The position numbers were made by a program, and so were the translations under genes. The notes under the pieces are model-generated. The model made no database searches. It was not told the DNA's origin and saw only the letters and a program-made list of their open reading frames with translations. From assembly GCA_023392535.1 (NCBI GenBank), contig JAEVYY010000009.1, forward strand, positions 434,001-498,000: a stretch of DNA of 64,000 nt, given 5' to 3'. Below, piece by piece: positions 34,284 to 43,306 of this stretch; the first letter of the stretch is position 1, and each line of letters begins with the position of its first letter. The stretch comes from Bacillota bacterium. Lineage in GTDB: Bacteria > Bacillota > Clostridia > Lachnospirales > Lachnospiraceae.

Positions 34284-36053
34284 TTATCTATAATCTTTTA
34301 TTATGATTTGAAGATGTTTATTACCTCTAAACTCATTGATTTCTGGATAATAACATATAGAAAACTGTATCCTTGTCTTTGTCTGCTTATCCTCATATAA
34401 AAAATTTTTTTGTTCTATTCCGAAATGCTCAATCACATACTGATTCATTTTTTCTATATCTCCGAAATACACTGCATCATATCTATTTTTGTATTCATCT
34501 TCTATAATGAATTTTCCAACATTTTTATTCTGACCCAAAATTCGACCGCTTAAGAATCTAACATTTTTCTGTGCAAACAAAGGTTTTTGATTACCAACTC
34601 CAAATGGCTCCAGTAGACTTAATTCATCTGTAAACTCTTTTGTGGCAAACCGAAGTGGCATTGGGATATCTATTTGTACTTTTTCCACAAGATCCGCCTC
34701 CGTCAATAAAGAACTCAAGTTCATCAGTTGTCTGAACTTTTCCATATTTTCCTCTTTCATAGAAAGGCCTGATGCCAATTTATGTCCACCATATTTTTCA
34801 AATAGCTCTTTATGCTTTGACATTTCTTCATACATATGATAGGCCTCTATGGAACGCCCGGAGCCCTTGATACCCGCCTCTCCTTTTGTCAAAACAAAAG
34901 TTGGCTTATGATATCGTTCCCGTATTCTTCCGGCAATGATGCCTGCAAGACTCTCGTGACAATCTGGTAAATAAATGACTAGTACTTTATCCTCTTTCTG
35001 TTTTGATTTTTCAATCTGTTGAATTGCATTCTCAACACCTCTTTCCGTCATATCTTTTCTACTGTCATTCATTGCTTTTAAGTCGGAAGCAATCATAGCA
35101 GCCTCTGCCTTAGTTTCCGCTTCAAATAATTGAAGCGCTCTGGATGCTGTATCAAGACGGCCCGTAGCATTAAGGCAAGGTCCTAGCACAAATCCAATAT
35201 GGTAGGGAGATAATATTTTTTCTGACAGACCATTCACCGCAATCAGTGCTTTTAATCCTTTATTTTTTGTATGTACCATAGATGCCAGTCCATACTTAAC
35301 TATGATTCTATTTTCATTTAAAATAGGCATTACATCACCTATTGTAGCAATTGATGCAAATTCTAATAATTCCGCTAAAACGTTGGTTTGTAACTTCATG
35401 CTATCAAGAAGAAACTGCACGAATTTATATGCTACAACTGCGCCACATATCGATTTGTAAGGATAACTGCACATCTTCTGCTTCGGATTAATGATTGCTG
35501 CTGCCAATGGCAGTTTATATCTCTTACTGCCATCTTCCATTTCTTCATAAGGTATCTCATGATGATCTGTTATCACTACGGTCATGCCTAATGAATTGGC
35601 ATATGCAATCTGTTCATATGCTGCGATACCATTATCACAGGTAATAATGGTATCGATTCCATCCTGGTATGCTTGTTTAATTAACTGCTCGTTCAAACCA
35701 TATCCATCATGAATACGATGCGGTATTACGGCATCTACCAATGCACGGCATTGTACCAGACCCTTTTTTAAAATATAGGTAGCACAAACTCCATCAATAT
35801 CATAATCTCCTATCACGCGGATTTTTTTATGTTCTTTTATCTTAGTTCTTATAATTTCTGTTCCAATCTCTATGTCTTTTAATAAATCAGGTCTATGTAA
35901 ATCTTCCAATGTTCCGTATAGAAATTTTTCTATTTCTTCCTTTTCTATGATATTCCTGTTACGTATGATTCTTGCCAGCATCGGGCTGATGCCAAAATCA
36001 TCTGCAATTTTATTAAAATCCGCCTTTTTAGCTGATACAAACCAGTTAGCCAT
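34284..36053 (-). CDS. recJ: Single-stranded-DNA-specific exonuclease RecJ
   Basis: 5'-to-3' single-strand DNA exonuclease used in recombination and repair. About 589 residues: DHH domain with IGDYDIDGVCATYIL (motif I), TCDNGIAA and ITDHHEIPYEE (motif III), DHHA1 domain with GSGRSIEAYHMYEEM and GGHKLASGLSM, and a carboxy OB-like domain. The ATG at 36053 has AGGTGA 7 bases upstream; a GTG at 36065 is possible. Stands alone between terminators, probably its own unit with a TATGAT -10 box upstream. Confidence 0.95.
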   Translation of the reverse strand: MANWFVSAKKADFNKIADDFGISPMLARIIRNRNIIEKEEIEKFLYGTLEDLHRPDLLKDIEIGTEIIRTKIKEHKKIRVIGDYDIDGVCATYILKKGLVQCRALVDAVIPHRIHDGYGLNEQLIKQAYQDGIDTIITCDNGIAAYEQIAYANSLGMTVVITDHHEIPYEEMEDGSKRYKLPLAAAIINPKQKMCSYPYKSICGAVVAYKFVQFLLDSMKLQTNVLAELLEFASIATIGDVMPILNENRIIVKYGLASMVHTKNKGLKALIAVNGLSEKILSPYHIGFVLGPCLNATGRLDTASRALQLFEAETKAEAAMIASDLKAMNDSRKDMTERGVENAIQQIEKSKQKEDKVLVIYLPDCHESLAGIIAGRIRERYHKPTFVLTKGEAGIKGSGRSIEAYHMYEEMSKHKELFEKYGGHKLASGLSMKEENMEKFRQLMNLSSLLTEADLVEKVQIDIPMPLRFATKEFTDELSLLEPFGVGNQKPLFAQKNVRFLSGRILGQNKNVGKFIIEDEYKNRYDAVYFGDIEKMNQYVIEHFGIEQKNFLYEDKQTKTRIQFSICYYPEINEFRGNKHLQIIIKDYR

Positions 36054-36167
36054 CGTAAATTTCACCTTTTCTTCCCTCGTTTATTTCAAAAACACTTTGT
36101 GACTGACTCTATCATACCATATTTTGCTGCTATTGTTTTGATCACTTCAGTGATAAACTTAAGCATA

Positions 36168-36205
36168 TGAAAAAGGGGCTCCCTTAAATTCGGCAGCCCC
36201 ATGCA
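36168..36205 (-). terminator. Intrinsic terminator after secDF
   Basis: A six-base G/C stem GGGGCT/AGCCCC with T run on the minus strand starts 6 bases past the secDF stop. It closes the scf-secDF operon. Confidence 0.8.
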
Positions 36206-36210
36206 ATATT

Positions 36211-38457
36211 TTATTTTATCTTCTTCTGATTTTTAATCTTTGTTTTAAATGTGTACCATAATCCACCCGTAATACATACCGATGAATACGTTCCGCATAC
36301 AATTCCGACCATCAGCGGAAGTGCAAATTCACGAATGGATGTAACACCAAGAACATAAAGTACAGCAACCATAATAAATGTTGTTAGAGAAGTAAAAATA
36401 CTTCTTGATAGAGTCTGCGTAATACTTGCATTAACTAAATTGGATAATTCTTCATTTTTCTTTATATAAGTCATATTTTCACGGATTCTGTCAAAAATTA
36501 CAATGGTAGCATTAATGGAATAGCCAACAATTGTTAGCATGCAGGCAATAAACGTACTTCCCACTGATATTTTTGCAACAGCATAGAATGCTAATACCAC
36601 TAATACATCATGAATCAGAGCAATAACGGCACTTGCCGCAAAGCGTAAATCCTTAAATCGAAACCAAATATATACAAGCATACAAATGGTCGCAATTGTC
36701 ACTGCTATAACAGCATCCGTTTTCATTTCAGAACTTACCGTAGAACTAATCGTTTCCGCAGTAATTTTTGCCTCATCCACATCAAATTCTGCTTTTATTG
36801 CTTTATTTAAAGATTCCCTCTCACCTACAGACAAGGTTCTTGTCTTTATTATAACTTCATTTGTTCCTGTTACCTTCTGTGTTTGAATACTCTTATCTCC
36901 TGTAATATGATTCACTACAGGAACTACTTTTTGTTCTATTTCAGTAATAGATAGATCCTCATTAAAGGTAATATTTGTTGAAGTACCACCCTTGAATTCC
37001 AGGCTATAATTTAATACCTCACCGCCATTTGCTTTATTTACACCCATAAATAAAAAGCCAATAATAATTACTGCTAAGGAAGACGCAAAAAATATATTTT
37101 TCTTAGATACAAAATTGATAATCTTTAATTCTTTCGCCTTTCCATAGAACTTAACATCTTTAAATCCAATCGTATACAGAGAATTTAATATCAATTTTGT
37201 AATTAAAAGTGCCGTAAACATAGACAATATAATACCAAGTGCTAGTGTCTGTGCAAATCCTTTTACGCTGCCAGATCCTTTTAGGCCAAGCACTAATGCA
37301 GCAATCAGAGTTGTAACATTACCATCTATGATTGCTGACAATGCTTTTTGAAAACCAATCTTAATGGATGAGGTTACTGTTTTGCCTTTCCCAAGTTCTT
37401 CACGTATCCTGGCAAATATAATAACATTGGCATCTACTGCCATACCAATTGAAAGAATAATACCTGCTATACCCGGTAGTGTCAATGTAATATCAAACGC
37501 ATTCAGGCAAATAATAGTCAATGCTACATAAATACTCAGAGCAAGTGCAGAGGCAAGACCTGGAATCAGGTAAACACCAATCATAAAAGCTGCAACAATT
37601 GCAAAACCTATGATACCAGCCTTAACACTTGTTGAAATTGCCGCTTCACCAAGCTGCGCTCCGACTACATTCGATCTTAATTCCTCTAATTCCAGCTTCA
37701 GCCCACCAATACGAATGGTAGAAGCTAGCTTCTCAGCTTCCTCGTAAGAGGACATATTTGTAATATTGGCTTGTCCATTAGAAATAACAGCACTTACGGT
37801 TGGCACACTTACAAATTGTCCGTCATAATAGATTGCTATTGTTTCCCCTGCAGCATATGCTTTCTCCGTTGCCTTTGCAAACTTTGCACTACCCTCTGTC
37901 GTAAATTCAAGATCGACGGCATAGTCTTTGTTTCCCATGTCATTCGTTCTTTGACCTGCCTGTGCAGCTTTTACTTCAGTCCCCGTAATTACAACAGAAC
38001 CATCTGCAATTAAATCTTCCATTGTCTTATTCAATTTATAGGAATAAGTCGTTGGATCAATTTCATAATTTTTATTTCCAGAACTGTCTGTCTGGCTAAT
38101 AAAATAAAGAGAACCAGGCTTTCCAAGATCTTCTAATATCGCATTCGCATCAGACACCCCTGGAATCTCAATATTAATCCTGTCACTACCTTCCTGATAT
38201 ACCTGTGACTCCGTACTGTATCCTTCCACACGCTTTTGTAGCTTATATATGGTATCTGCCATATCTTCTTTGGATGGATCGCGATCTCCCGCGACCTGAT
38301 AGGTAATACTCACACCGCCAGCCAGGTCAAGACCTTGCTTGATTCCTGAAGCTGCACCTGCCTGCTCCGTACCTATTCCAATCACCGCAGTATAGGCAAG
38401 ACCTGTCAGCATCAGTATCACAACCAATAGTGTTATGATTCCTTTACTCTTTTTCAT
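36211..38457 (-). CDS. secDF: Fused protein-export membrane protein SecDF
   Basis: Proton-driven partner of the SecYEG translocon, pulling exported proteins outward. 748 residues: SecD half (1-about 430) with first membrane helix, the P1/P2 exported domains (GLDLAGGVSITYQV) and helices 2-6 including ILSIGMAVDANVIIFARIRE; SecF half (about 450-748) with LEFKGGTSTNI and TIVGYSINATIVIFDRIRENM. Fused SecDF, as in Bacillus. Starts right after the scfB stop with GGAGAATTAGCA. Clostridial genomes keep SCIFF genes beside secDF. Confidence 0.97.
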   Translation of the reverse strand: MKKSKGIITLLVVILMLTGLAYTAVIGIGTEQAGAASGIKQGLDLAGGVSITYQVAGDRDPSKEDMADTIYKLQKRVEGYSTESQVYQEGSDRINIEIPGVSDANAILEDLGKPGSLYFISQTDSSGNKNYEIDPTTYSYKLNKTMEDLIADGSVVITGTEVKAAQAGQRTNDMGNKDYAVDLEFTTEGSAKFAKATEKAYAAGETIAIYYDGQFVSVPTVSAVISNGQANITNMSSYEEAEKLASTIRIGGLKLELEELRSNVVGAQLGEAAISTSVKAGIIGFAIVAAFMIGVYLIPGLASALALSIYVALTIICLNAFDITLTLPGIAGIILSIGMAVDANVIIFARIREELGKGKTVTSSIKIGFQKALSAIIDGNVTTLIAALVLGLKGSGSVKGFAQTLALGIILSMFTALLITKLILNSLYTIGFKDVKFYGKAKELKIINFVSKKNIFFASSLAVIIIGFLFMGVNKANGGEVLNYSLEFKGGTSTNITFNEDLSITEIEQKVVPVVNHITGDKSIQTQKVTGTNEVIIKTRTLSVGERESLNKAIKAEFDVDEAKITAETISSTVSSEMKTDAVIAVTIATICMLVYIWFRFKDLRFAASAVIALIHDVLVVLAFYAVAKISVGSTFIACMLTIVGYSINATIVIFDRIRENMTYIKKNEELSNLVNASITQTLSRSIFTSLTTFIMVAVLYVLGVTSIREFALPLMVGIVCGTYSSVCITGGLWYTFKTKIKNQKKIK

Positions 38458-38459
38458 TG

Positions 38460-39851
38460 CTAATTCTCCTTTTCTTCACTGGCTAACGCCGCTTTTATCA
38501 TAATTGCGCATTCTATACGCTTTCTTTGCAATTCACAGCCCAGCTCATATGCCCCATTTATATTACCAGTAAAATTATAAGAGTTGGCTGCACATCCACC
38601 ACTGCAGTAAAATTTAGCAAAACAATCTTTGCATTTTTCTTTGGCATATACATTGCAAGATTTAAAATGATCCCTTATCTTCGTATTCAGGATACCTTCG
38701 TTTACATTCCCCATTAAAAATTCTTCTTGTCCAACAAATTGATGACAAGGATAAAAATCGCCCCAGGGAGTCACTGCCAGGTACTCTGTTCCAGAACCAC
38801 AACCCGATAGTCTTTTTGCCACGCACGGGCCACCCTCTAAATCAATCATATAATGGAAGAAATTAACGCCATTTCCCTCTTTCTGTCGCTTCAATAACTC
38901 TATTGCTAATTTGTCATACTCTTCTTTCATGATTGCTAAATCGCTTTCCTGTAGTGCATATTCTTCTTTTTCATCTGCAACGACAGGTTCTACTGAAATC
39001 TGCTGGAATCCAAGATCCGCAAGGTGTTTTACATCTTCCCCAAAATCAAGATTATGCCTTGTAAAAGTACCTCTTACATAATAATTCATCTGGTTCCTGC
39101 TCTTAGCGACCTTTTTAAATTTTGATACTATTTCGTCGTAGCTTCCCTGACCCCCTCTGTGCGGCCTCATAAAATCATGAACTTCTTTTCTGCCATCAAT
39201 ACTTAAGACCACATTTGCCATTTCTTTATTTACAAATTCCAGTATTTCATCATTTAAGAGTACGCCATTCGTAGTCAATGTAAATCGAAATTTTTTATTG
39301 TGTGGTTTCTCAAGACTCCTGCCATAACGCACCAGTTCTTTTACCACTTCCCAGTTCATCAGTGGTTCGCCGCCAAAAAAATCGACCTCCAGATTTATCC
39401 GATTACCTGAGTTTTCGATCAGAAAATCAAGCGCCTTTTTACCAACATCAAAGCTCATGATAGCTCGTCTGCCATGATATTCCCCTTCTTCTGCAAAACA
39501 ATACTTGCAGGCAAGGTTGCAATCATGTGCAATATGTAAGCATAATGCTTTCACTACCGTAGTACGTTCTTTAAAAGTATCGATATAGCTCTCATAAATA
39601 TCGTCCGTAAAGAGCATTCCCGCTTCTTCTAATTCTAAAATTTCTGAGATTGCCTCTTCTATATCCGCAAACTGATACGTACTGTCTTTTTGTAATGACT
39701 TCGCAATCGCTGATTTATCTCGTTCATTCTTTTTTATAAATGTCTCTACCTTGGGTAATAAATCATAAACGATATCGTCTACCGTGTGCACCGAACCACT
39801 ATTTATATCCAATACTATATTATAACCGTTATTTTTATACTGATGAACCAC
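38460..39851 (-). CDS. scfB: SCIFF radical-SAM/SPASM thioether maturase
   Basis: Installs thioether bridges in the SCIFF peptide ScfA (ranthipeptide class). 463 residues: amino region with an RRE-like precursor-binding fold (about 1-90), radical-SAM domain with the iron-sulfur triad CNLACKYCF (C111, C115, C118), and a carboxy SPASM region with clustered cysteines (CVAKRLSGCGSG, CHQF, CNVYAKEKCKDCFAKFYCSGGC) for two more clusters. GTG start after GGAAGGATAGAAACAA. Lies between scfA and secDF, the canonical arrangement. A hairpin between scfA and scfB may lower its expression relative to the peptide. Confidence 0.96.
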   Translation of the reverse strand: MVHQYKNNGYNIVLDINSGSVHTVDDIVYDLLPKVETFIKKNERDKSAIAKSLQKDSTYQFADIEEAISEILELEEAGMLFTDDIYESYIDTFKERTTVVKALCLHIAHDCNLACKYCFAEEGEYHGRRAIMSFDVGKKALDFLIENSGNRINLEVDFFGGEPLMNWEVVKELVRYGRSLEKPHNKKFRFTLTTNGVLLNDEILEFVNKEMANVVLSIDGRKEVHDFMRPHRGGQGSYDEIVSKFKKVAKSRNQMNYYVRGTFTRHNLDFGEDVKHLADLGFQQISVEPVVADEKEEYALQESDLAIMKEEYDKLAIELLKRQKEGNGVNFFHYMIDLEGGPCVAKRLSGCGSGTEYLAVTPWGDFYPCHQFVGQEEFLMGNVNEGILNTKIRDHFKSCNVYAKEKCKDCFAKFYCSGGCAANSYNFTGNINGAYELGCELQRKRIECAIMIKAALASEEKEN

Positions 39852-39897
39852 TTGTTTCTATCCTTCCGTTATTTCATATTTTTCTTTATCATAAGAT

Positions 39898-39921
39898 AAG
39901 CAGCGAAACAAATCGCTGCTT
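39898..39921 (-). terminator. Hairpin between scfA and scfB, likely partial attenuator
   Basis: The 9-base perfect stem AAGCAGCGA/TCGCTGCTT (39898-39906 with 39913-39921) is followed on the minus strand by TATCTTATG, a weak U-tract. It is 16 bases past the scfA stop and 46 bases before the scfB start, placed to make more scfA than scfB message. Confidence 0.7.
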
Positions 39922-39937
39922 ACAAAAACATCATTCC

Positions 39938-40081
39938 TTATTTTACTTTTTCGCAACTTTGATTGCCAACGGTACAAGATGTTTTACAAGCTGATTGACA
40001 TGATGTCTGGCATTCACCACATCCGCCTTTTTTCATGGATTGCTTCAAATCCCTTGTGCTTAATGTCTTGATATGTTTCAT
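39938..40081 (-). CDS. scfA: SCIFF peptide precursor (six cysteines in forty-five residues)
   Basis: Ribosomally made peptide modified by ScfB. 47 residues: leader MKHIKTLSTRDLKQS and a core with six cysteines in the pattern CGEC, TSC, SAC, TSC, TVGNQSC; length and pattern match the near-universal clostridial SCIFF family. Thioether links from core cysteines to neighbouring residues (threonine in studied members) are family knowledge. AAGGAGG lies 7 bases before the ATG. Biological role is unsettled; a signalling role has been proposed in Clostridium. Confidence 0.97.
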   Translation of the reverse strand: MKHIKTLSTRDLKQSMKKGGCGECQTSCQSACKTSCTVGNQSCEKVK

Positions 40082-40114
40082 AACACAGCCTCCTTATGTT
40101 TCATAACACGGAGT

Positions 40115-40123
40115 ATTATATCA
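40115..40123 (-). promoter_or_regulatory. Extended -10 promoter of scfA
   Basis: Minus strand TGATATAAT is an extended -10 box (TGN before a perfect TATAAT at 40115-40120) without a good -35 box. Transcription would begin about 27 bases ahead of scfA. Confidence 0.6.
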
Positions 40124-40161
40124 CAGTTCCTTTTCTATTAAAAGTTTTTTTTCGCAATTCC

Positions 40162-40536
40162 TTAACTAAACATTCCGCCAAGCATACCACTTCCTGAACA
40201 AATAAATAAGGTCGACCAAAAATGCATGGTTACATCCCGAATGGTATGGTTAACTAATAATGAAATAATAATAAGCACAAAAAAATAGCAACTACCCATC
40301 AACAGGCCCCACAAAAATTTCTGCTTTTCTACTTTTTTCCCTGTGATGAATCCTGATAGAAAGGAAGCAACTATATAAATCGTTGTGATTCCGACCGCTA
40401 CTATACTTTCTTTTAATTGAAATCGATATAATAGAACCGCTAATAATAGAAGCAATCCACCCGTTATTATGTAAGCACATAACAGACATTTCAGTATAAA
40501 TATTATCTTTCCGTTCGATTGAATTGTTTTTTGCAT
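40162..40536 (-). CDS. TIGR04086-type small membrane protein
   Basis: 124-residue integral membrane protein with about four hydrophobic helices (IIFILKCLLCAYIITGGLLLLL; IVAVGITTIYIVASFLSGFITG; WGLLMGSCYFFVLIIISLL; a last short glycine-rich one ending SGSGMLGGMF). The second and third helices flank KKVEKQKF. The family is found near secDF, yajC and scfA in Clostridia; its function is not known. The ATG at 40536 has AAAGGAGG 7 bases upstream, and is far better than an in-frame start at 40626 inside the divergent promoter. It lies 80 bases upstream of scfA. Confidence 0.8.
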   Translation of the reverse strand: MQKTIQSNGKIIFILKCLLCAYIITGGLLLLLAVLLYRFQLKESIVAVGITTIYIVASFLSGFITGKKVEKQKFLWGLLMGSCYFFVLIIISLLVNHTIRDVTMHFWSTLFICSGSGMLGGMFS

Positions 40537-40592
40537 CGTCTTTCCTCCTTTGTTCATGTATATTCTGTAGGTTCCTGGTAAATGACGATAAC

Positions 40593-40622
40593 TTGACAAC
40601 TTGTTTTGAAATATTGTATATT
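40593..40622 (+). promoter_or_regulatory. Sigma-A promoter of the CNNM/CorC gene
   Basis: TTGACA (40593-40598) and TATATT (40617-40622) are spaced 18 bases. Transcription would start near 40629, which excludes the possible in-frame start at 40606 and supports a start at 40654 or 40660. Confidence 0.65.
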
Positions 40623-40653
40623 CCATTTATATACAAAAAGGAGCTTTTATATT

Positions 40654-41982
40654 TTGGACATGCATATTATTATACAAATCATAATTTTATTAATATTACT
40701 GATTCTTTCAGGTTTTTTTTCATCTGCTGAAACAGCTTTAACCACTGTTAACAGAATGCGTATACGTACCCTTGCAGAAGAGAATAACAAACAGGCACTC
40801 CGTTTGCAAAAAATTATAGAACAATATAGCAAGATGCTAAGTACCGTGCTGATTGGAAATAATATAGTGAATATCAGTGCCTCTTCCCTTGCCACAACAC
40901 TAGCGATACAGTTATGGGGTAGTTTTGCTGTTGGTTTTGTCACTGGCATTCTTACCATTTTAATTCTTATTTTTGGTGAGATCGTTCCAAAGACCTGGGC
41001 CTCCCTTAATTCTGATAAATTAGCACTATTTTATAGCGGTATTATATACTTTATGATGCAGATTTTGACACCTGTCATAAAAATTATTGATACGTTATCA
41101 TATATTCTCTATGGCTTGTTACACATTGATATTACATCAAGGGAAAGTTCCATAACAGAAAGTGAATTAAAAACAATTGTAGATGTAAGCCACGAAGGAG
41201 GTATTATTGAGTCCGAAGAACGTGAAATGATCTATAATGTTTTTGAATTTGGCGATTCTTTGGCAAAAGACATTATGATACCAAGAATTGATATGACTTG
41301 TATTGATGTGGATGCTTCTTATAAAGAATTATTAGAAATTTTTCAAGAATCTATGTATACACGGATACCTGTTTATGAATGTGATACCGCTAATTTAATT
41401 GGCTTAATCAATGTAAAAGACCTTTTGCTGGTTACCGATTATGAGAATTTTCATATTAAAAATATTCTTCGCGAAGCATATTATACCTATGAATACAAAA
41501 AGACCGCAGATCTATTAGTAGAAATGCGTGCTACAAATTCCAGCGCTGCATTTGTATTAAATGAGTATGGCTCTGCAGTAGGACTCATTACACTTGAAGA
41601 TCTGCTAGAAGAAATCGTTGGCGAAATACGGGATGAATACGATGCAGATGAGCAAGAATCCATAAAAAAAATAAGCGAGAATGAATATTTGATTGCTGGC
41701 GGTATGAAATTAGATGATATCAATGATGTTTTAGATACCAACTTTAATTCGGATGATTTTGATTCTATTGGTGGTCTTATAATTGAATTATTAGATAAAC
41801 TGCCAGAAGGCAGCGAACAGGTGACCACAATGAACCATATCACACTTATTGTGGAAAACGTGAATCAAAATCGTATTGAGTGGGTACGTGTTTTACTTCC
41901 AGATAGCTCCGAAGATACAGAATCGACTGATTCTTCCATGGATCCTTTGACTCAATCCAATGTGACTGAGTCTGTCCATTAG
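40654..41982 (+). CDS. CNNM/CorC-type membrane protein (hemolysin C family)
   Basis: Membrane protein of the UPF0053/CNNM transporter-CBS-CorC_HlyC family, implicated in magnesium or cobalt efflux. 442 residues from TTG, or 440 from the ATG two codons later: DUF21 membrane domain (1-about 170), tandem CBS domains (about 195-320, with MIPRIDMTCIDVDA and LINVKDLLL), and the CorC/HlyC carboxy domain (about 340-420). AAGGAG lies 10 bases before TTG and 16 before the ATG, so TTG is preferred. The only clear plus-strand gene in the window; its stop overlaps the convergent amidase stop by 4 bases. Confidence 0.9.
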   Translation: MDMHIIIQIIILLILLILSGFFSSAETALTTVNRMRIRTLAEENNKQALRLQKIIEQYSKMLSTVLIGNNIVNISASSLATTLAIQLWGSFAVGFVTGILTILILIFGEIVPKTWASLNSDKLALFYSGIIYFMMQILTPVIKIIDTLSYILYGLLHIDITSRESSITESELKTIVDVSHEGGIIESEEREMIYNVFEFGDSLAKDIMIPRIDMTCIDVDASYKELLEIFQESMYTRIPVYECDTANLIGLINVKDLLLVTDYENFHIKNILREAYYTYEYKKTADLLVEMRATNSSAAFVLNEYGSAVGLITLEDLLEEIVGEIRDEYDADEQESIKKISENEYLIAGGMKLDDINDVLDTNFNSDDFDSIGGLIIELLDKLPEGSEQVTTMNHITLIVENVNQNRIEWVRVLLPDSSEDTESTDSSMDPLTQSNVTESVH

Positions 41983-42509
41983 TAGCCATAAACAGTGCCT
42001 GCAATACCATCCGCAATTGCCATGGCAATATCATCGAACCTACTATCAAATAAATTATTATCAAACGCAGAATTTATAAAACCAACCTCCAGCAAAACTG
42101 ACGGCATATTTGTACTATTTAGCACTATTAGGTTAGGTCTCTCTGTGACCCCTATATTCGTAAATCCCACTTGTTCCAATTCTCTGTTTATATTTCTTGC
42201 CAATACCCCCGCAATTCCGGAATCCTCGTACACCAATGTCTCTACACCCATATACATTTCCGGATTTATGCTAGAATTTCTATGGATAGATACGAATAAA
42301 TCAGCGCCTGACTGATTTGCTTCCTGCGCTTTTTGAAAAGGAGATTCAAAAATATCGTCCGTTCTAGTATACACTACGTCAAACCCACTGTTCGTTAATA
42401 TCTGTCCCAGTGCCAATGTCAGAGCCAATGTATCGTCTTTTTCCTGCCTGCCTTCATAAGTGGCACCTGGATTACTGCCCCCATGTCCTGCATCCAATAC
42501 TATTTTCAT
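41979..42509 (-). CDS. N-acetylmuramoyl-L-alanine amidase (Amidase_3, CwlD-like)
   Basis: Zinc amidase cleaving the MurNAc-L-Ala bond of peptidoglycan. 176 residues forming a single Amidase_3 domain: first zinc histidine in LDAGHGGSNPG (near 9), glutamate in GRQEKDDT, second histidine in SIHRNS (near 75), and the catalytic glutamate in LLEVGFI. There is no signal peptide or membrane anchor, unlike Bacillus CwlD (spore cortex) which has a membrane segment, so either export is non-classical or it acts after lysis. Convergent 4-base overlap with the plus-strand gene. Confidence 0.88.
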   Translation of the reverse strand: MKIVLDAGHGGSNPGATYEGRQEKDDTLALTLALGQILTNSGFDVVYTRTDDIFESPFQKAQEANQSGADLFVSIHRNSSINPEMYMGVETLVYEDSGIAGVLARNINRELEQVGFTNIGVTERPNLIVLNSTNMPSVLLEVGFINSAFDNNLFDSRFDDIAMAIADGIAGTVYGY

Positions 42510-42598
42510 AACTTTTTATCCAATACCATTTTACTTTATCATATGAATACTGTTTAGAAATTGCCACATAATTTACAATCTTTCTCTTACTAAAATAA

Positions 42599-43306
42599 CT
42601 ACATTTTATTCCGTTCATACTGTAATTGCTTTTCTCTTACCTTTTTTCTATTCCTTCTACTAATAGGTAAATTTTTTTCGTTGCATAAAATGGCTACATT
42701 TCTTGATAATACCTTGACATATTCTAAATTTACAATATAAGAGGCTCCTAATTCTACAAACATGGTAGGGTCCAATTGTCTCATCACTTCCTTTGCTGTC
42801 ATATAACTGACATATATCCCTTCTTTTGTATAAATCATAACTTTTCTAAGATTCTGTTCAAAATAGAGGATATCTTTACAGGAAATTGTAAAATACTCTT
42901 TTGCAAAAGTAAAATGAAACCGACATTTTTTTTTATTTATATAGATTTCTGCTCTCTTTAATACTTCTTCCAATTTTTCAAATGAGACTGGTTTTTGAAG
43001 ATAGTGAAAAGTTATAAGATCAAATACATCATATACATAGGAAGCATGCACCGTTTGAAAAATAATCAGAGCTGAGATATCAAAATTTCTAATCTGCTTT
43101 GCTAGCATAATACCATTCATATGCGGCATTTCAATATCCAATAGATAAACATCAAAACTTCCAATATTTAAATTAAGATAGTTTAACAAATCCTTTGCCC
43201 CAGTAAATATTTCATAATCAAGTGAGACACTATGTAATGATTTGAAGTGACATTCTAATTCTCTTATTGCAATCTCGGAATCATCACATACTGCAACTTT
43301 TAACAT
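42599..43306 (-). CDS. LytTR-family response regulator
   Basis: 235-residue AgrA/VirR-like regulator. Receiver domain (1-120) with CDDSE, the phospho-acceptor in YLLDIEMPHMNGI (near 57) and LQKPVSF; LytTR domain (about 130-230) with LYFEQNLRKVMIYT, FVELGASYIVNLEYVK and LPISRRNRKKVRE. Only about a quarter of positions look shared with the regulator at 1658-2365, so it is not a recent duplicate. It overlaps the small membrane-protein gene upstream by 7 bases, pointing to translational coupling. No histidine kinase is adjacent. Confidence 0.9.
   Translation of the reverse strand: MLKVAVCDDSEIAIRELECHFKSLHSVSLDYEIFTGAKDLLNYLNLNIGSFDVYLLDIEMPHMNGIMLAKQIRNFDISALIIFQTVHASYVYDVFDLITFHYLQKPVSFEKLEEVLKRAEIYINKKKCRFHFTFAKEYFTISCKDILYFEQNLRKVMIYTKEGIYVSYMTAKEVMRQLDPTMFVELGASYIVNLEYVKVLSRNVAILCNEKNLPISRRNRKKVREKQLQYERNKM

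Noticed and set aside
36136..36155. Palindrome ATCACT-TC-AGTGAT upstream of recJ as an operator
   Set aside because: Short, in AT-rich DNA, position relative to the weak promoter is unclear; chance is likely.
40292..40636. 114-residue minus-strand frame overlapping the TIGR04086-type gene
   Set aside because: Out of frame with the hydrophobic protein that has the strong ribosome site; charged, non-protein-like sequence.
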